In this document: positions 47,341 to 57,400 of the stretch, one piece after another
How positions within the stretch are numbered: position 1 is the first letter of the stretch
Layout: each line of letters begins with the position of its first letter
Assembly (NCBI RefSeq): GCF_019669985.1
Contig: NZ_AP019782.1
Span: 3,954,825 to 4,018,824 of the forward strand
DNA from: Methylogaea oryzae
Lineage (GTDB): Bacteria > Pseudomonadota > Gammaproteobacteria > Methylococcales > Methylococcaceae
Direction: 5' to 3'
Length of the DNA: 64,000 nt
Translations under genes and position numbers: made by a program
Notes under the pieces: model-generated
What the model saw: only the letters and a program-made list of their open reading frames with translations
Database searches by the model: none
What the model was told of the DNA's origin: nothing

Positions 47341-48243
47341 ATGAGCAACAAATTAAAGTTTTTTATCATCGCCTTGACCGTGTCTTCGATACTGGCGTTG
47401 ACCGGAACCGCGGAAGCCGCGCGCTTCGGCGGCGGTAAGTCGTTCGGCAGCAAACCTTCTTACAACATGCCGTACAAGCGTCCCGCCGAAGCGCCGGCCG
47501 CTAGCCCCGCGCCGCAGCATACGGCGCCTACGGCCGCGCCGGCGCCTAATCCCGCTCAAGCGGCGGGCAAGCGCAGCGGCCTGATGGGCATGCTCGGCGG
47601 ACTTGCCATGGGCGGACTGTTGGGGGCGATGCTGTTCGGCGGCGGGTTCCACGGCATCAACCCGCTGGATATCCTGCTGTTCGGCGGCCTGGCGTTCCTG
47701 GCTTTCAAATTGCTCGCCGCGCGCCGCGGTCAGCCGCAGCCGGTGGCCGGCTATCAGCGCCAAGTCGACGAGGGCGGCGGCCCGGCCGGTTTCGATACGG
47801 ATATTTTGTCCCGCAAGGGGCCCGCCGAAGCGTCGGTTTACAGCGCCGCCAGCGCCAAGCCGTCCGTTCCGGCCGATTTCGATGCGGCGGGATTTTTGGA
47901 AGGCGCCAAATCCGCTTATCGCCATTTGCAAACTTCCTGGGACCAGGGCGATTTGGCTGAAATCCGCGGTTTGGCTACCGATAGGGTGTTTGCCGAAATC
48001 CAGGATCAATACCGTGCCCGGCAAGGAGAAAACCGCACGGAGTTGTTGAAACTGGAAGCCGAGTTGCTGGAAGTGCGCGAGCGGGATAACGACCGGGAAG
48101 CTTCCGTGTTGTTCGACGTGCTGATGCGCGAAAGCGACGACGAAAGGCCCAAGCAGGTGCGCGAGGTGTGGCACTTCATCCGCTCCAAGGCCAGCCGCCA
48201 GCCCACTTGGTTTCTGGACGGCATCCAGCAGTTGGACGATTGA
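47341..48243 (+). CDS. Tim44-like domain protein
   Basis: 300 aa. A signal peptide or anchor (LKFFIIALTVSSILALTGTAEA) leads to a Gly/Ala/Pro-rich region, a hydrophobic stretch (MLGGLAMGGLLGAMLFGGGF, PLDILLFGGLAFLAFKLLAARR), and a C-terminal Tim44-type domain (FLEGAKSAYRHLQTSWDQGD, VREVWHFIRSKASRQPTWFLDGIQQL). Such proteins are predicted inner-membrane proteins of unknown role in bacteria, occasionally placed with secretion. A strong terminator follows. Confidence 0.85.
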   Translation: MSNKLKFFIIALTVSSILALTGTAEAARFGGGKSFGSKPSYNMPYKRPAEAPAASPAPQHTAPTAAPAPNPAQAAGKRSGLMGMLGGLAMGGLLGAMLFGGGFHGINPLDILLFGGLAFLAFKLLAARRGQPQPVAGYQRQVDEGGGPAGFDTDILSRKGPAEASVYSAASAKPSVPADFDAAGFLEGAKSAYRHLQTSWDQGDLAEIRGLATDRVFAEIQDQYRARQGENRTELLKLEAELLEVRERDNDREASVLFDVLMRESDDERPKQVREVWHFIRSKASRQPTWFLDGIQQLDD

Positions 48244-48265
48244 GCCTGGTTCGACTGCGCGGACG

Positions 48266-48293
48266 AAAGGCCAGCCTTCGGGCTGGCCTTTTT
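48266..48293 (+). terminator. Terminator after the Tim44-like gene
   Basis: 11-bp stem AAAGGCCAGCC / GGCTGGCCTTT with the stable TTCG tetraloop, followed by TT. It lies 23 bp after the stop codon and 12 bp before the convergent marC stop, so it may work in both directions. Confidence 0.85.
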
Positions 48294-48304
48294 CATTGCA
48301 GCGG

Positions 48305-48925
48305 CTAGCGCAGCGCCTGTACCCCATTCACCATGAACTGCACGGCGATTACCGCCAGCAACAATCCCATCAAGCGGGTGGCGACGCGGATGCCGCCGAC
48401 GCCCAACAGTTCGCGCAGGCGGCGGGCCGAGGCGAAAACTAAATAGGTCAGGATACAGGCCGCTATGATCGCGCCGTTCAGTAATACCAAATCGTGGAAT
48501 TCCGCCGCCTGTTGGCGCCATACCAGCACGGCGGTGACGGCGCCAGGGCCGGCCAGCAGGGGCGTTGCCAGGGGCACCAAGCCGACGTTTTCCTTGGCGA
48601 TGCCTTCTTCCTGCTCTTCGCTGGTGGTTTTGATGCCCTGGGGAATCAGATGCAGCATTTGCAGGGCGTGAATCAACAGGATGAGGCCGCCGGACAGCTG
48701 GAAGGCGGGTAGGCCGATGGCGAAGAATTGCAGCAGCGCTTCGCCGCTGAAGCTGAACAACAGCAGGATCGCGCCGGCGCCGGCCGCGGCGATGAGGGCG
48801 GTGCGGCGGCGGGTGGGGTCGTCCTGATCCTGGGTGAACAGCAGGAAAAACGTCAGGTTGCCCAGGGGATCCATGATGATGACCAAGGGCAGCAACAGCT
48901 TGGCGGCGTCGTGCAGGAGTTCCAT
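48305..48925 (-). CDS. MarC-family inner-membrane protein (UPF0056)
   Basis: 206 aa from an ATG at 48925 with AAGGA 6 nt upstream; earlier starts in frame lack one. Six membrane spans with the family sequences LPLVIIMDPLGNLTFFLL and GLVPLATPLLAGPGAVTAVLV. Despite the name, no drug-efflux function is established; the fold is that of a transporter-like protein of unknown substrate. Convergent with the Tim44-like gene. Confidence 0.88.
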   Translation of the reverse strand: MELLHDAAKLLLPLVIIMDPLGNLTFFLLFTQDQDDPTRRRTALIAAAGAGAILLLFSFSGEALLQFFAIGLPAFQLSGGLILLIHALQMLHLIPQGIKTTSEEQEEGIAKENVGLVPLATPLLAGPGAVTAVLVWRQQAAEFHDLVLLNGAIIAACILTYLVFASARRLRELLGVGGIRVATRLMGLLLAVIAVQFMVNGVQALR

Positions 48926-49056
48926 GGCGTCCTTCGCGAAGGGGATGGCGCACATCATAGACCAGGGCGTTATGGTTCGCGTGTCCCGATATTCCGCCAC
49001 GGGAGTTGTGGTGCTAAGCTCCTTGGATATTTCCTCAACGTTTATAAGGATCGGCC

Positions 49057-50004
49057 ATGTCACTGCCCGAGCTTTACGATAAAGCCCATCGCCTGATTAA
49101 GCATTCGCAATCCGCATTGCATCGGCACCCCGCATACAAGGCTTTCCGCAGCCTGCCGGAGGATCGGCAAAAGGTGGTGGCTATCGCGGCGGCGACGACG
49201 GCGGTGTTGTTTGTTTTCGGCTTGATGTATGCGTACAACCGCATGGTGCTGCTGGGCTTGATCGCCAGCTTGCTGGCGGGCTCTGCCACCGGCTTGGGCG
49301 CTCTGCCGACGCTGTTCTTCAAGGAAATTTCCGACAAATTGCTCAGCATCATGCTGGGCGGCGCGGCCGGCGTGATGTTGGCGGCCACGGCGTTTTCCCT
49401 GGTGGTGCCGGGTATCGACTACGGCAATCTGCTGTGGCCGGGCAAGGGCATTTACGCCATGGCGTTCGGCATGATGATCGGCATTTTGTTTTTGCACTAT
49501 GCCGACCAGTGGTTGCCCCACGACCACGTCGGTGTCATGGTGCCGCCGGAACGCAGCCGTTCCCTGCGCAAGATCTGGCTGTTCGTCATCGCCATCACCA
49601 TCCACAATTTTCCGGAAGGGTTGGCGGTCGGCGTGAGCTTTGGCGCGGAAGACTGGCGCAACGGCGCCATCCTGGCGATCGCCATCGGTTTGCAGAATAT
49701 TCCGGAAGGGCTGGCGGTGGCTCTGCCTTTGGCGGGGTTGGGCTACGACCGGCGCAAAGCGGTGTGGGTGGCGACCCTGACCGGCTTGGTAGAGCCCATC
49801 GGCGGCTTGCTGGGCGTGGCCGCCGTGACGGTGTTTAAGCCGCTGCTGCCCTTCGGCATGGGATTCGCCGCCGGCGCCATGCTGTTCGTCATCTGCGACG
49901 AAATCATCCCGGAGATCCACACCCGCAAGGACACCCGCGCCGCGACTTTCGCCATCATGGGCGGGTTCATCATCATGATGATGCTGGACAACGCCATTCG
50001 CTGA
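49057..50004 (+). CDS. ZIP-family metal transporter
   Basis: 315 aa with AAGGA before the ATG. An N-terminal cytoplasmic extension of about 45 residues precedes eight membrane spans. The metal pathway motifs of the ZIP family are clear: TIHNFPEGLAVGVSFG and IGLQNIPEGLAVALPLAG, each with the HN/QN..PEG signature. The family moves Zn2+ and other divalent ions into the cytoplasm. It is followed by a GDT1-type gene after a 75-bp gap containing a repeat remnant. Confidence 0.92.
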   Translation: MSLPELYDKAHRLIKHSQSALHRHPAYKAFRSLPEDRQKVVAIAAATTAVLFVFGLMYAYNRMVLLGLIASLLAGSATGLGALPTLFFKEISDKLLSIMLGGAAGVMLAATAFSLVVPGIDYGNLLWPGKGIYAMAFGMMIGILFLHYADQWLPHDHVGVMVPPERSRSLRKIWLFVIAITIHNFPEGLAVGVSFGAEDWRNGAILAIAIGLQNIPEGLAVALPLAGLGYDRRKAVWVATLTGLVEPIGGLLGVAAVTVFKPLLPFGMGFAAGAMLFVICDEIIPEIHTRKDTRAATFAIMGGFIIMMMLDNAIR

Positions 50005-50022
50005 ACTGCCATCCACCGGTTC

Positions 50023-50060
50023 CCCTCGCCCGCTTTTCCCTTCAAGGTGAGGGGGACTAA
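50023..50060. repeat. Degenerate copy of the CCCTC..GTGAGGG dispersed repeat
   Basis: CCCCTCGCC and GGTGAGGGGG flank CGCTTTTCCCTTCAA, giving a 9-bp stem with one G-T pair. It matches the outer sequence of the element inside cbbO (CCCTCTCCC..GGTGAGGG) and occupies the intergenic gap between the ZIP and GDT1 genes. Confidence 0.5.
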
Positions 50061-50078
50061 CCGATCCCGATTTTTTCC

Positions 50079-50765
50079 ATGGATTTATCCTTCCTTCCGT
50101 CTTCCTGGCTGTCCGGCGGCGATTTGCTGCAGTGGTCCACCACCACCGGCACAGCTTTCCTGCTGATCGCCGCCGCCGAAATCGGCGACAAAAGCCAGTT
50201 GGTTTGCATGACCCTGGCGGCCCGTTACCGGCCCTGGCCGGTGCTGCTGGGGGCCATTGCGGCGTTTGCGCTGCTCAATTTGGCGGCGGTGGTGTTCGGT
50301 GCGGTGGTGGCGGCCTGGGTGCCGCAACAGTGGGTGGCTTGCGCCGTGGCGGTATTGTTCGGCGTGTTCGGCATCCATGCGCTGCTGATCGGCGACGACG
50401 AGGAAGAGGACGAGGGCGTGAAGGCGGAGCGGAGCGGCCACAGCTTGTTCGCCACCACCTTCCTGCTCATCGTGGTGGCGGAATTCGGCGACAAGACGCA
50501 ACTGGCGGTGGCCGGCTTCAGCAGCACCGCACCGCCCGCGCCGGTTTGGCTGGGGGCGACTTTGGCTTTGGCTTTTACTTCCGCCCTCGGGGTGTGGGCC
50601 GGCAGCTCGGTATTGCAGCGGTTGCCCCTGACTTTGCTGCACCGCATCAGCGGTACGGTATTTTTGTTGTTGGCTTTGGCGGCTGCTTACCGCGCCGCGC
50701 CGGCCGATTGGGCCGGCGTGGTGGGAGGATGGTTACGGCAGGCGTTGGCGGGGCTTTCCGCTTGA
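50079..50765 (+). CDS. TMEM165/GDT1-family transporter (UPF0016)
   Basis: 228 aa. Two copies of the diagnostic E-x-G-D-K/R-S/T motif are present: AAEIGDKSQLV (about residue 29) and VAEFGDKTQLA (about 137), in two three-helix halves separated by a charged loop (DDEEEDEGVKAERS). The family (MneA in bacteria) exports Mn2+ or exchanges Ca2+/Mn2+ for protons. Directly after the ZIP gene, so import and export of a divalent metal could be co-managed (inference). Confidence 0.9.
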   Translation: MDLSFLPSSWLSGGDLLQWSTTTGTAFLLIAAAEIGDKSQLVCMTLAARYRPWPVLLGAIAAFALLNLAAVVFGAVVAAWVPQQWVACAVAVLFGVFGIHALLIGDDEEEDEGVKAERSGHSLFATTFLLIVVAEFGDKTQLAVAGFSSTAPPAPVWLGATLALAFTSALGVWAGSSVLQRLPLTLLHRISGTVFLLLALAAAYRAAPADWAGVVGGWLRQALAGLSA

Positions 50766-50777
50766 CGCCGCCGGCGC

Positions 50778-52175
50778 TCACAGCTTGACCGTCTGTCCCG
50801 GCGCGGCGATGTTCGCCTGCCAATCGGTTTCGGCAAAACGCTGTTGTAGCGTTTGCATGGCTTCCGGTTCGCCGTGCACCAGATGCAGCGCCGGCTTCGC
50901 GCCGGGGAAAGCCTTGGCCCATTGCAACAATTGGGTTTGGCCGGCATGGGCGGAAAATCCGCCCAGGGTGTGGATATGGGCTTTCACGGCGATTTCCGAG
51001 CCAAGGATGGTGACCCGCTTGGCACCGTCCACCAACTTGCGGCCCAGGGTGCCGTTGGGCTGGAATCCGGCGATGACCACGTGGGTGTCTTTTTTCCAAA
51101 GGTTGTACTTGAGGTGGTGGCGGATGCGTCCGCCGGTGCACATGCCGCTGCCGGCGATGATGATGGCGCCGCCGTCCACCCGGTTGAGGGCCATGGAGTC
51201 CTCGGTGGTTTCCGAATAGGTCAGCTGCGGCAGCCACGCCCGCCAGCCCTGGGCGATGGCGCGGTCGAATTCGGCGTCGTCGTGGTTGAAGTGCTTGCGG
51301 TGGCGCAGGTAGATGGCCGTGGCGGTGATGGCCATGGGGCTGTCGAGGAACACGTTGTGCTGCGGCAGCGCGCCTTCCCGGTGGAACTTGCCCAGCCAGT
51401 AGATCAAGTCTTGGGCGCGGCCCACGGCGAAAGACGGGATCAGCACGTTGCCGCCTTTGGCGTGGGCGGCCGCCAGGATGGAGCGGAACTCCTCCAGGGT
51501 ATCGTTCAGCGAGCGATGATCGCGGTCGCCGTAGGTGGACTCCAGCAGCAGCATGTCCGCGTGGGGCGGCGCTTGCGGGTCTTGCATGAGGGGGGAAAAT
51601 CGATTGCCCAGGTCGCCGGAAAACACCAGGGTGCGCGGATGTTTGCCTTCGTTGACAGTGAGTTCGACAAAGGCGGCGCCGAGAATGTGGCCGGCCTGGC
51701 GGAAACGCAGCGTGACGCCGGGCAGCACTTCGGTCGGTTGCTCGTAATCCAGCGCCTGCCGCTGGCCCAGCAGCCGCTCCACGTCTTCCAGGGTATAGAG
51801 GGGTTCCACCAGCGGCTTGCCGGCCCGTTCCAGGCGCTTGTTCTCCCAGACGGTGTCCTTCATTTCCAGAAAGGCCGCGTCCTTCAACATCAGTTCCACC
51901 AGGTCGTAGCTGGGGCCGGTAAGGTAGACGGGTCCGCTGAAGCCCTCCGCTGCCAGCTTGGGCAGCAAGCCCGAGTGATCCAGGTGAGCATGGGACAACA
52001 CCACCGCGTCGATGGCGCGGGGGTCGAAAGGAAAAGACCGGTGATTGAGCTGTTCGGTGGCCGGCTCCCCTTGGAACATGCCGCAATCCAGCAACAGCCG
52101 GCCGTGGCTGGTTTCCAGCAAATGGCAGGAGCCGGTAACCTGTTGCGCCGCGCCCCAGAATGTCAGTGTGGCCAT
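50778..52175 (-). CDS. MBL-fold beta-CASP RNA-processing exonuclease
   Basis: 465 aa from the ATG at 52175 (GAGG 8 nt upstream; an earlier ATG lies too close). Metallo-beta-lactamase zinc motif HAHLDHSG, LLLDCGMFQG, and the beta-CASP domain with FSGDLGNRFSPL, ESTYGDRDH, GSGMCTGGRIRHHL and HTLGGFSAHAGQ. Matches the YsfA/RNA metallo-hydrolase group (CPSF73-like). Members cleave or degrade RNA; the substrate here is unknown. Convergent with the GDT1 gene. Confidence 0.9.
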   Translation of the reverse strand: MATLTFWGAAQQVTGSCHLLETSHGRLLLDCGMFQGEPATEQLNHRSFPFDPRAIDAVVLSHAHLDHSGLLPKLAAEGFSGPVYLTGPSYDLVELMLKDAAFLEMKDTVWENKRLERAGKPLVEPLYTLEDVERLLGQRQALDYEQPTEVLPGVTLRFRQAGHILGAAFVELTVNEGKHPRTLVFSGDLGNRFSPLMQDPQAPPHADMLLLESTYGDRDHRSLNDTLEEFRSILAAAHAKGGNVLIPSFAVGRAQDLIYWLGKFHREGALPQHNVFLDSPMAITATAIYLRHRKHFNHDDAEFDRAIAQGWRAWLPQLTYSETTEDSMALNRVDGGAIIIAGSGMCTGGRIRHHLKYNLWKKDTHVVIAGFQPNGTLGRKLVDGAKRVTILGSEIAVKAHIHTLGGFSAHAGQTQLLQWAKAFPGAKPALHLVHGEPEAMQTLQQRFAETDWQANIAAPGQTVKL

Positions 52176-52294
52176 GATCATGCCCTCGGTGTGGATAATG
52201 ATGCTGCGACAGTTTAATTCTAGTCGGCCGCTGGCCGCCGTTTCTGCTGAAGCTTTGAGCATACAATGGCGATAACGCAACCTTAACGATCATC

Positions 52295-53170
52295 ATGTGG
52301 AACGACATCGAGCAAGCCATACGCGGCAGCGATCCTCGCTTTAAAGCCAGGGGCCGGCAATCGGCCGGCGGCGGTTGCATCAACCAGGCTTGGCGTTTGC
52401 GGGGCGAGGAGCGCGATTATTTCGTCAAGCTCAACGACGGGGCTTTGGCCGATATGTTCGCCGCCGAAGCCGAGGGCTTGGCCGAACTGGCCGCTAGCGG
52501 CGCCGTTAAGGTTCCGACGGCGGTTTGCCACGGCGTGGCCGGCGGCAGTGCGTTCCTGGTGCTGGAATATCTGGAGTTGCGTTCCGGCGGCGGCGCGGCG
52601 GACCGCAAGCTGGGCGAACAGTTGGCGGAACTGCACCGCGTCCGCCGGCCTTATTTCGGCTGGGGACGCGACAACACCATCGGCTCCACGCCGCAGCCCA
52701 ACGCCGCCGGCGAGGATTGGATCGAATTTTGGGCGGATAAGCGGCTGGGATTCCAGTTGCGCTTGGCGGCCGAGCAGGGCCACGGCGGTCGTTTGCAGCA
52801 ACTGGGCGAGCGTTTAATCGCCGGTTTGCCGGCCTTGTTCGGCGGTTATCGCCCGCAGCCTTCCCTGTTGCACGGCGATTTATGGGGCGGCAATTACGCG
52901 GCGGACGCCGACGGCCGGCCGGTGATTTTCGATCCCGCTTGTTATTACGGCGACCGTGAGGCGGACTTGGCCATGACGGAATTGTTCGGCGGCTTCGGCC
53001 CGGCTTTCTACGCCGCCTATCGGGATGCGTGGCCGCTGGATGCGGGGTATGCCGTGCGCAAGACCCTTTACAACCTTTACCACATACTCAACCACCTCAA
53101 TTTGTTCGGCGGCGGCTACGGCCAGCAGGCGGCGAGCATGGCTGAACGCTTGTTGGCGGAAATCGGCTGA
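52295..53170 (+). CDS. Fructosamine-3-kinase family protein
   Basis: 291 aa. Kinase fold with N-terminal GGGCINQAWRLRGEERDYFVKLN, and C-terminal catalytic LLHGDLWGGNYAAD and FDPACYYGDREADLAMTELFGGF. Members phosphorylate sugars attached to lysine residues and so reverse protein glycation. It precedes corA by 17 bp, which may be coupled. Confidence 0.92.
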   Translation: MWNDIEQAIRGSDPRFKARGRQSAGGGCINQAWRLRGEERDYFVKLNDGALADMFAAEAEGLAELAASGAVKVPTAVCHGVAGGSAFLVLEYLELRSGGGAADRKLGEQLAELHRVRRPYFGWGRDNTIGSTPQPNAAGEDWIEFWADKRLGFQLRLAAEQGHGGRLQQLGERLIAGLPALFGGYRPQPSLLHGDLWGGNYAADADGRPVIFDPACYYGDREADLAMTELFGGFGPAFYAAYRDAWPLDAGYAVRKTLYNLYHILNHLNLFGGGYGQQAASMAERLLAEIG

Positions 53171-53187
53171 GGCAAGGACCGTTGAAA

Positions 53188-54264
53188 ATGGGATTGTTCA
53201 CCAAGCGCTATCATCCGCCCGGCACCACCCCCGGCACGCTGACCGCGGTGACGCGGACGTCCGAACAGCGGCCGTTGCGTATTTCGCTGCTGGACTACGA
53301 CGAGGACCGCATCACCGAGCTGCCGGACGCCAGCTTGGCCGATTGCATCAGCCATACGTCCGACAGCAAGGCCAGTTGGATACACGTGCAGGGCACCCCC
53401 GAACCCGAATTGCTGCATGCTTTGGGCGAGGCGTTCGGCTTGCACGGTTTGGCGCTGGAGGACGTGCTCAACAGCGGCCAGCGTCCCAAGGCCGAGGTGT
53501 ACGACGGGCAGTTTTTCGTCATCATGGGCCGGCCGGTTTGGCGCGATGGCGAGTTGTCCATGGAGCAGGTCAGCCTGTTTTTGCTGGAGCGGCTGGTCAT
53601 CAGTTTCCACCAGGGCGAGGGCGACCCATTCGAGCCCATTCGACGGCGCCTGCGCGGTGCGAGCAACGGCGGTTTCAACCAGCGCACGGCGGACTATTTG
53701 TACTACGCCCTCATCGACGTGGTGATCGACGAAGGTTTCCCCTTGCTGGAAATCCTGGGCGAGCGCATTGAGGACCTGGAGGACGAATTGTTGGAAAACC
53801 CCGGCCAGGGCACACTCAACGACATTCACCGTTTGAAGCGCGAATTGCTGTTGCTGCGGCGCATGTTGTGGCCGCACCGGGAAGTATTGAACGTATTGCT
53901 GCGGGAAGAGGATCGCCTCATCCAGCCGGGCATCAAGCTTTATCTGCGCGACTGCTACGACCACACCATCCACATCATGGAGCTGCTGGAAGCTTACCGC
54001 GATATGGCCGCCAGCATGTTGGACGTGTATCTCTCCAGCGTCAGCAACCGGCTCAACGAGAACATGCGCATCCTCACGGTGATCGCCACCACGTTCATGC
54101 CGCTGACCTTTATCGCCGGCTTGTACGGCATGAATTTCGACCGCGCCAGTCCTTGGAACATGCCGGAACTGGGTTGGCGATACGGCTATCCGGCGGTGGT
54201 GACGGTGATGGTGGTGGTCATGATCGGCATGGTGGGATATTTCCGCCGCAAGGATTGGCTGTAG
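53188..54264 (+). CDS. corA: Magnesium/cobalt transport protein CorA
   Basis: 358 aa from the ATG at 53188, AAGGA at 9 nt. N-terminal cytoplasmic alpha-beta domain, a long helix (LLRRMLWPHREVLNVLLREEDR) and two C-terminal transmembrane helices with the family's pore motif GMN in AGLYGMNFDRAS, ending GMVGYFRRKDWL. CorA is a pentameric Mg2+ channel opened by low intracellular Mg2+. It precedes a short zinc-ribbon-like gene. Confidence 0.95.
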   Translation: MGLFTKRYHPPGTTPGTLTAVTRTSEQRPLRISLLDYDEDRITELPDASLADCISHTSDSKASWIHVQGTPEPELLHALGEAFGLHGLALEDVLNSGQRPKAEVYDGQFFVIMGRPVWRDGELSMEQVSLFLLERLVISFHQGEGDPFEPIRRRLRGASNGGFNQRTADYLYYALIDVVIDEGFPLLEILGERIEDLEDELLENPGQGTLNDIHRLKRELLLLRRMLWPHREVLNVLLREEDRLIQPGIKLYLRDCYDHTIHIMELLEAYRDMAASMLDVYLSSVSNRLNENMRILTVIATTFMPLTFIAGLYGMNFDRASPWNMPELGWRYGYPAVVTVMVVVMIGMVGYFRRKDWL

Positions 54265-54266
54265 CC

Positions 54267-54452
54267 GTGGGGGAGGTCATACGTTTCAAGCGGCCCAAGG
54301 CGTCGGAAAAGCACGCCGGCCGTGGGCTATGCGCCAGCGGCTTCCACAAATGGGAGGTGGATAAAAACAAACCGTTCGAGGTGCGCCAGGGGCGCTTGAT
54401 GTCCGTCTACCGCTGCGTCCGCTGCGGCGCCAGCAAAGTGGAGGCGCGTTAG
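54267..54452 (+). CDS. Small CxxC protein
   Basis: 61 aa from a GTG two bases after corA's stop codon. The C-terminal GFHKWEVDKNKPFEVRQGRL and YRCVRCGASK give a CxxC pair that could bind zinc, together with the upstream Cys/His (LCASGFHKW). Short proteins of this pattern are known as unnamed hypotheticals. The stop overlaps the next gene's start by one base (TAGTG), so both are probably translated from one mRNA. Confidence 0.6.
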   Translation: MGEVIRFKRPKASEKHAGRGLCASGFHKWEVDKNKPFEVRQGRLMSVYRCVRCGASKVEAR

Positions 54453-57400
54453 TGCCGGGGCTTTGGCCGGTGGGAGGAGGTCCGAAGGTCGGTTGGCGGC
54501 CGGTGCTACTGCTGTTGGCCCTCTGCGGGGTGATAGTCGGCGTGGCCGGAGTGACGTTCCACCACGTATCCGGCACGCTGAAGTCGCAGTTGCGCGATGA
54601 ATTGGACGCTGTGGCGGAATTCAAGTCGAAACAGACGGCGGAATGGATCGAAGAACACCGCCAACGGGCCGCCGATTTGGCTCGCATGCCTTTTTTCGTC
54701 GATGCGGTGCGCCAATGGCGGCATACGCCCGATGCCGTCATGGAACGGCGTCTGGTGCAGCGCTTGGCGACTTTGCGCACTTCCCGCGACTTTCACGCCG
54801 CCGGCATCGCGCTGTTCAGCCCCGACGGGGAGCCGTTGCTTTCCACCGGACTCGGCGGCTCCAGCGACGACGATTTTCCGAAGTTGATGCGCCAGGCGGC
54901 GGAGCGGACGGATGCCGTTTTCGTCGATTTGCATCTGGAAGCCCAGGGGGGGCCGGTGGCGATGCATTTCGTCGCGGCTATACGGGACGGCGATGCGCGA
55001 CAGGTGGAGCCGCTGGGATATTTGTTCTATACCATGAATCCCGCCGACGAGCTGTTCCCGCTGGTGCAATCCTGGCCGCGGCGCAGCGCTAGCGCGGAAA
55101 CCCTCATCGTTCGGCGCGAGGGTGGGGAGGTGGTGTTTCTCAACACCCTGCGCCACGGGCAAGCGCCGCCGCTCAGTTTGCGGCTGCCCTTGGTTCTAAG
55201 CGAGTTGCCCGCCGCCCAGGCGATATTGCACGGTCCCGGCGTGTACGAGGGCCGCGATCACCGGGGCGTTCCGGTGATCGCGGCCGCCCGCCCCGTCGGC
55301 GGAACGCCGTGGCTGTTGGTGGCGAAAATCGACCGCGACGAGGTTTACGGCGACATCGAACGGTTGTTTGTCGTCAGCGTCGTTTTCGCGTTGCTGGCCA
55401 TCGGCGTGGTGGGCGTATTGCTACGCCTGCATTGGCGGCAGCTGCGCTTGCGGGAAATCTTGGCGGAGCGGACCCAGCTGCAGGCCATAGCCGCCAGCGT
55501 CCCGGGCGTGATTTATTCCTTTCGCCGGCGGCCCGATGGGAGCACCAGCTTGCCGTTCGCCAGCCAGGCGTTGGAGGACGTCATGGGGGTTTCGCGGGAA
55601 TCGGTGGCCGAGGATGCCGGTGCGCTGTTCGCCATAGCGCACCCCGACGATGTGGCGGGGCTGTTGGACGGTATCGGCGAATCGGCCCGTTCGCTCACCG
55701 CTTGGCACGAGGAGTGGCGCATCGCCCATCCCCGCAAAGGCGAGGTATGGCTGGAAGCTCAGTCCATGCCGATTCGCGAGCCGGACGGTTCCGTTTTGTG
55801 GCACGGTTTCGTGCAGGACGTGACGGAACGTAAGCAGGTCCAGGTGGCGCTGGCGGAGAGCCAGGAAAGGCTGACCAGGAGCCATGTCTACGGCGGCATC
55901 GGCACTTGGGAGGCGGATCTCGTTTTCGGCCGGCAGATTTGGTCGGACGCCGTTACGCAGGTTTTGGGTTTCCCGCCGCTGGTGAATCCGAGTTGGAAGG
56001 ATTTTTTGTCCGTGGTGCATCCGGACGACCGGCGCTTGGTGCTGGAGGCGACCCAGGCTCATATCGAAGGCCGCGGACCCTACGAGGTCGAATATCGAAT
56101 TACCGGAAGCGACGGCAGGGAACGCTGGATACGATCGGCCGGCTCGGCGGAATTCGATCGAGACGGCAATGCGGTTCGCATGCGCGGCATCGCGCAGGAT
56201 ATCACCCAGCGTAAAACGGCGGAGCTGGCGATGCGGCGCCACGAGGCGACGCTGCGCGCGATCATCGATACGGCGCTGGATGCGGTGGTGCAAATGGACG
56301 CGGCCGGCCGCATCATCGGATGGAACGACCACGCGCAGTCGATTTTCGGCTGGACCCGGGAGGAGGCCGTAGGCCGGCTGCTGCACGAGACCATCATCCC
56401 GCCCGGCGCTCGCGACGACCATGTCCAGGGATTGGAGACTTACTTGGCGACGGCGGTGGGGCCGATCCTCAATACCCGCATCGAGGTGGCCGCGCTGCAT
56501 CGGCAGGGGCACGAATTTTTCATCGAATTGGCGATCACCGCCGTCGGCGAGGCCGGCTCGGAGGAGTTCTGCGCGTTCATCCGCGATATCAGCGAACGCA
56601 AGCGCGCGGATGCGCTGCTGCGGCAGAGCGATCAGCGGTTTCGTACCCTGTTCGAGTCCTCGCCGGACCCGTTGTGGATCATTCAGGACGGACGGTTCGT
56701 GCAATGCAACCAGGCCGCTGTGGAGATACTGGATTATCCCGACAAGGAGACGGTGCTGAGTCGCCGCCCGGCCGAGCTTTCGCCGGCGAAACAACCTGAC
56801 GGGGAGGATTCCCAAACCAAGGCTGACCGCATGTTGGCCATCGCGCGCGAAGAGGGCATCAATCGGTTCGAGTGGACGCATTGCCGCCGGGACGGCAGCA
56901 CGTTCCCCGCGGAGGTGACGTTGTCGGCGTTCACGCTGGACGATGCTCCGGCGCTCTACTGTACCTGGCGCGATATCAGCACGCGCAAGCAGGCGGAGGA
57001 ATCCATGCGCTTGGCGTCGTTGGTGTACGAGCACAGCAGCGAAGCCATGGTGGTGACCGACGGGGAGGGAACGATACTGTCCGTCAATCCGGCCTTTACC
57101 CAAGTTACCGGTTACTCGGCGCAGGAGGTGTTGGGGAAAAACCCGAAAATTCTCAGTTCCGGCCTGCACGATGCGGCGTTTTATCGGGCCATGTGGGAGG
57201 CGATCCAATCCACCGGCCAGTGGCAGGGGGAGATTTGGAACCGGCGCAAGAACGGCGAGTTGTACGCGGAATGGCTCACCATCAACACCATCGTCGGCGA
57301 AGACGGCGAAATTCATCGCCGGGTGGCGTTGTTCACCGATATTTCGGAGAAGAAGGCGTCGGACGAGTTGATTTGGAAGCAGGCCAATTTCGATTTCCTC

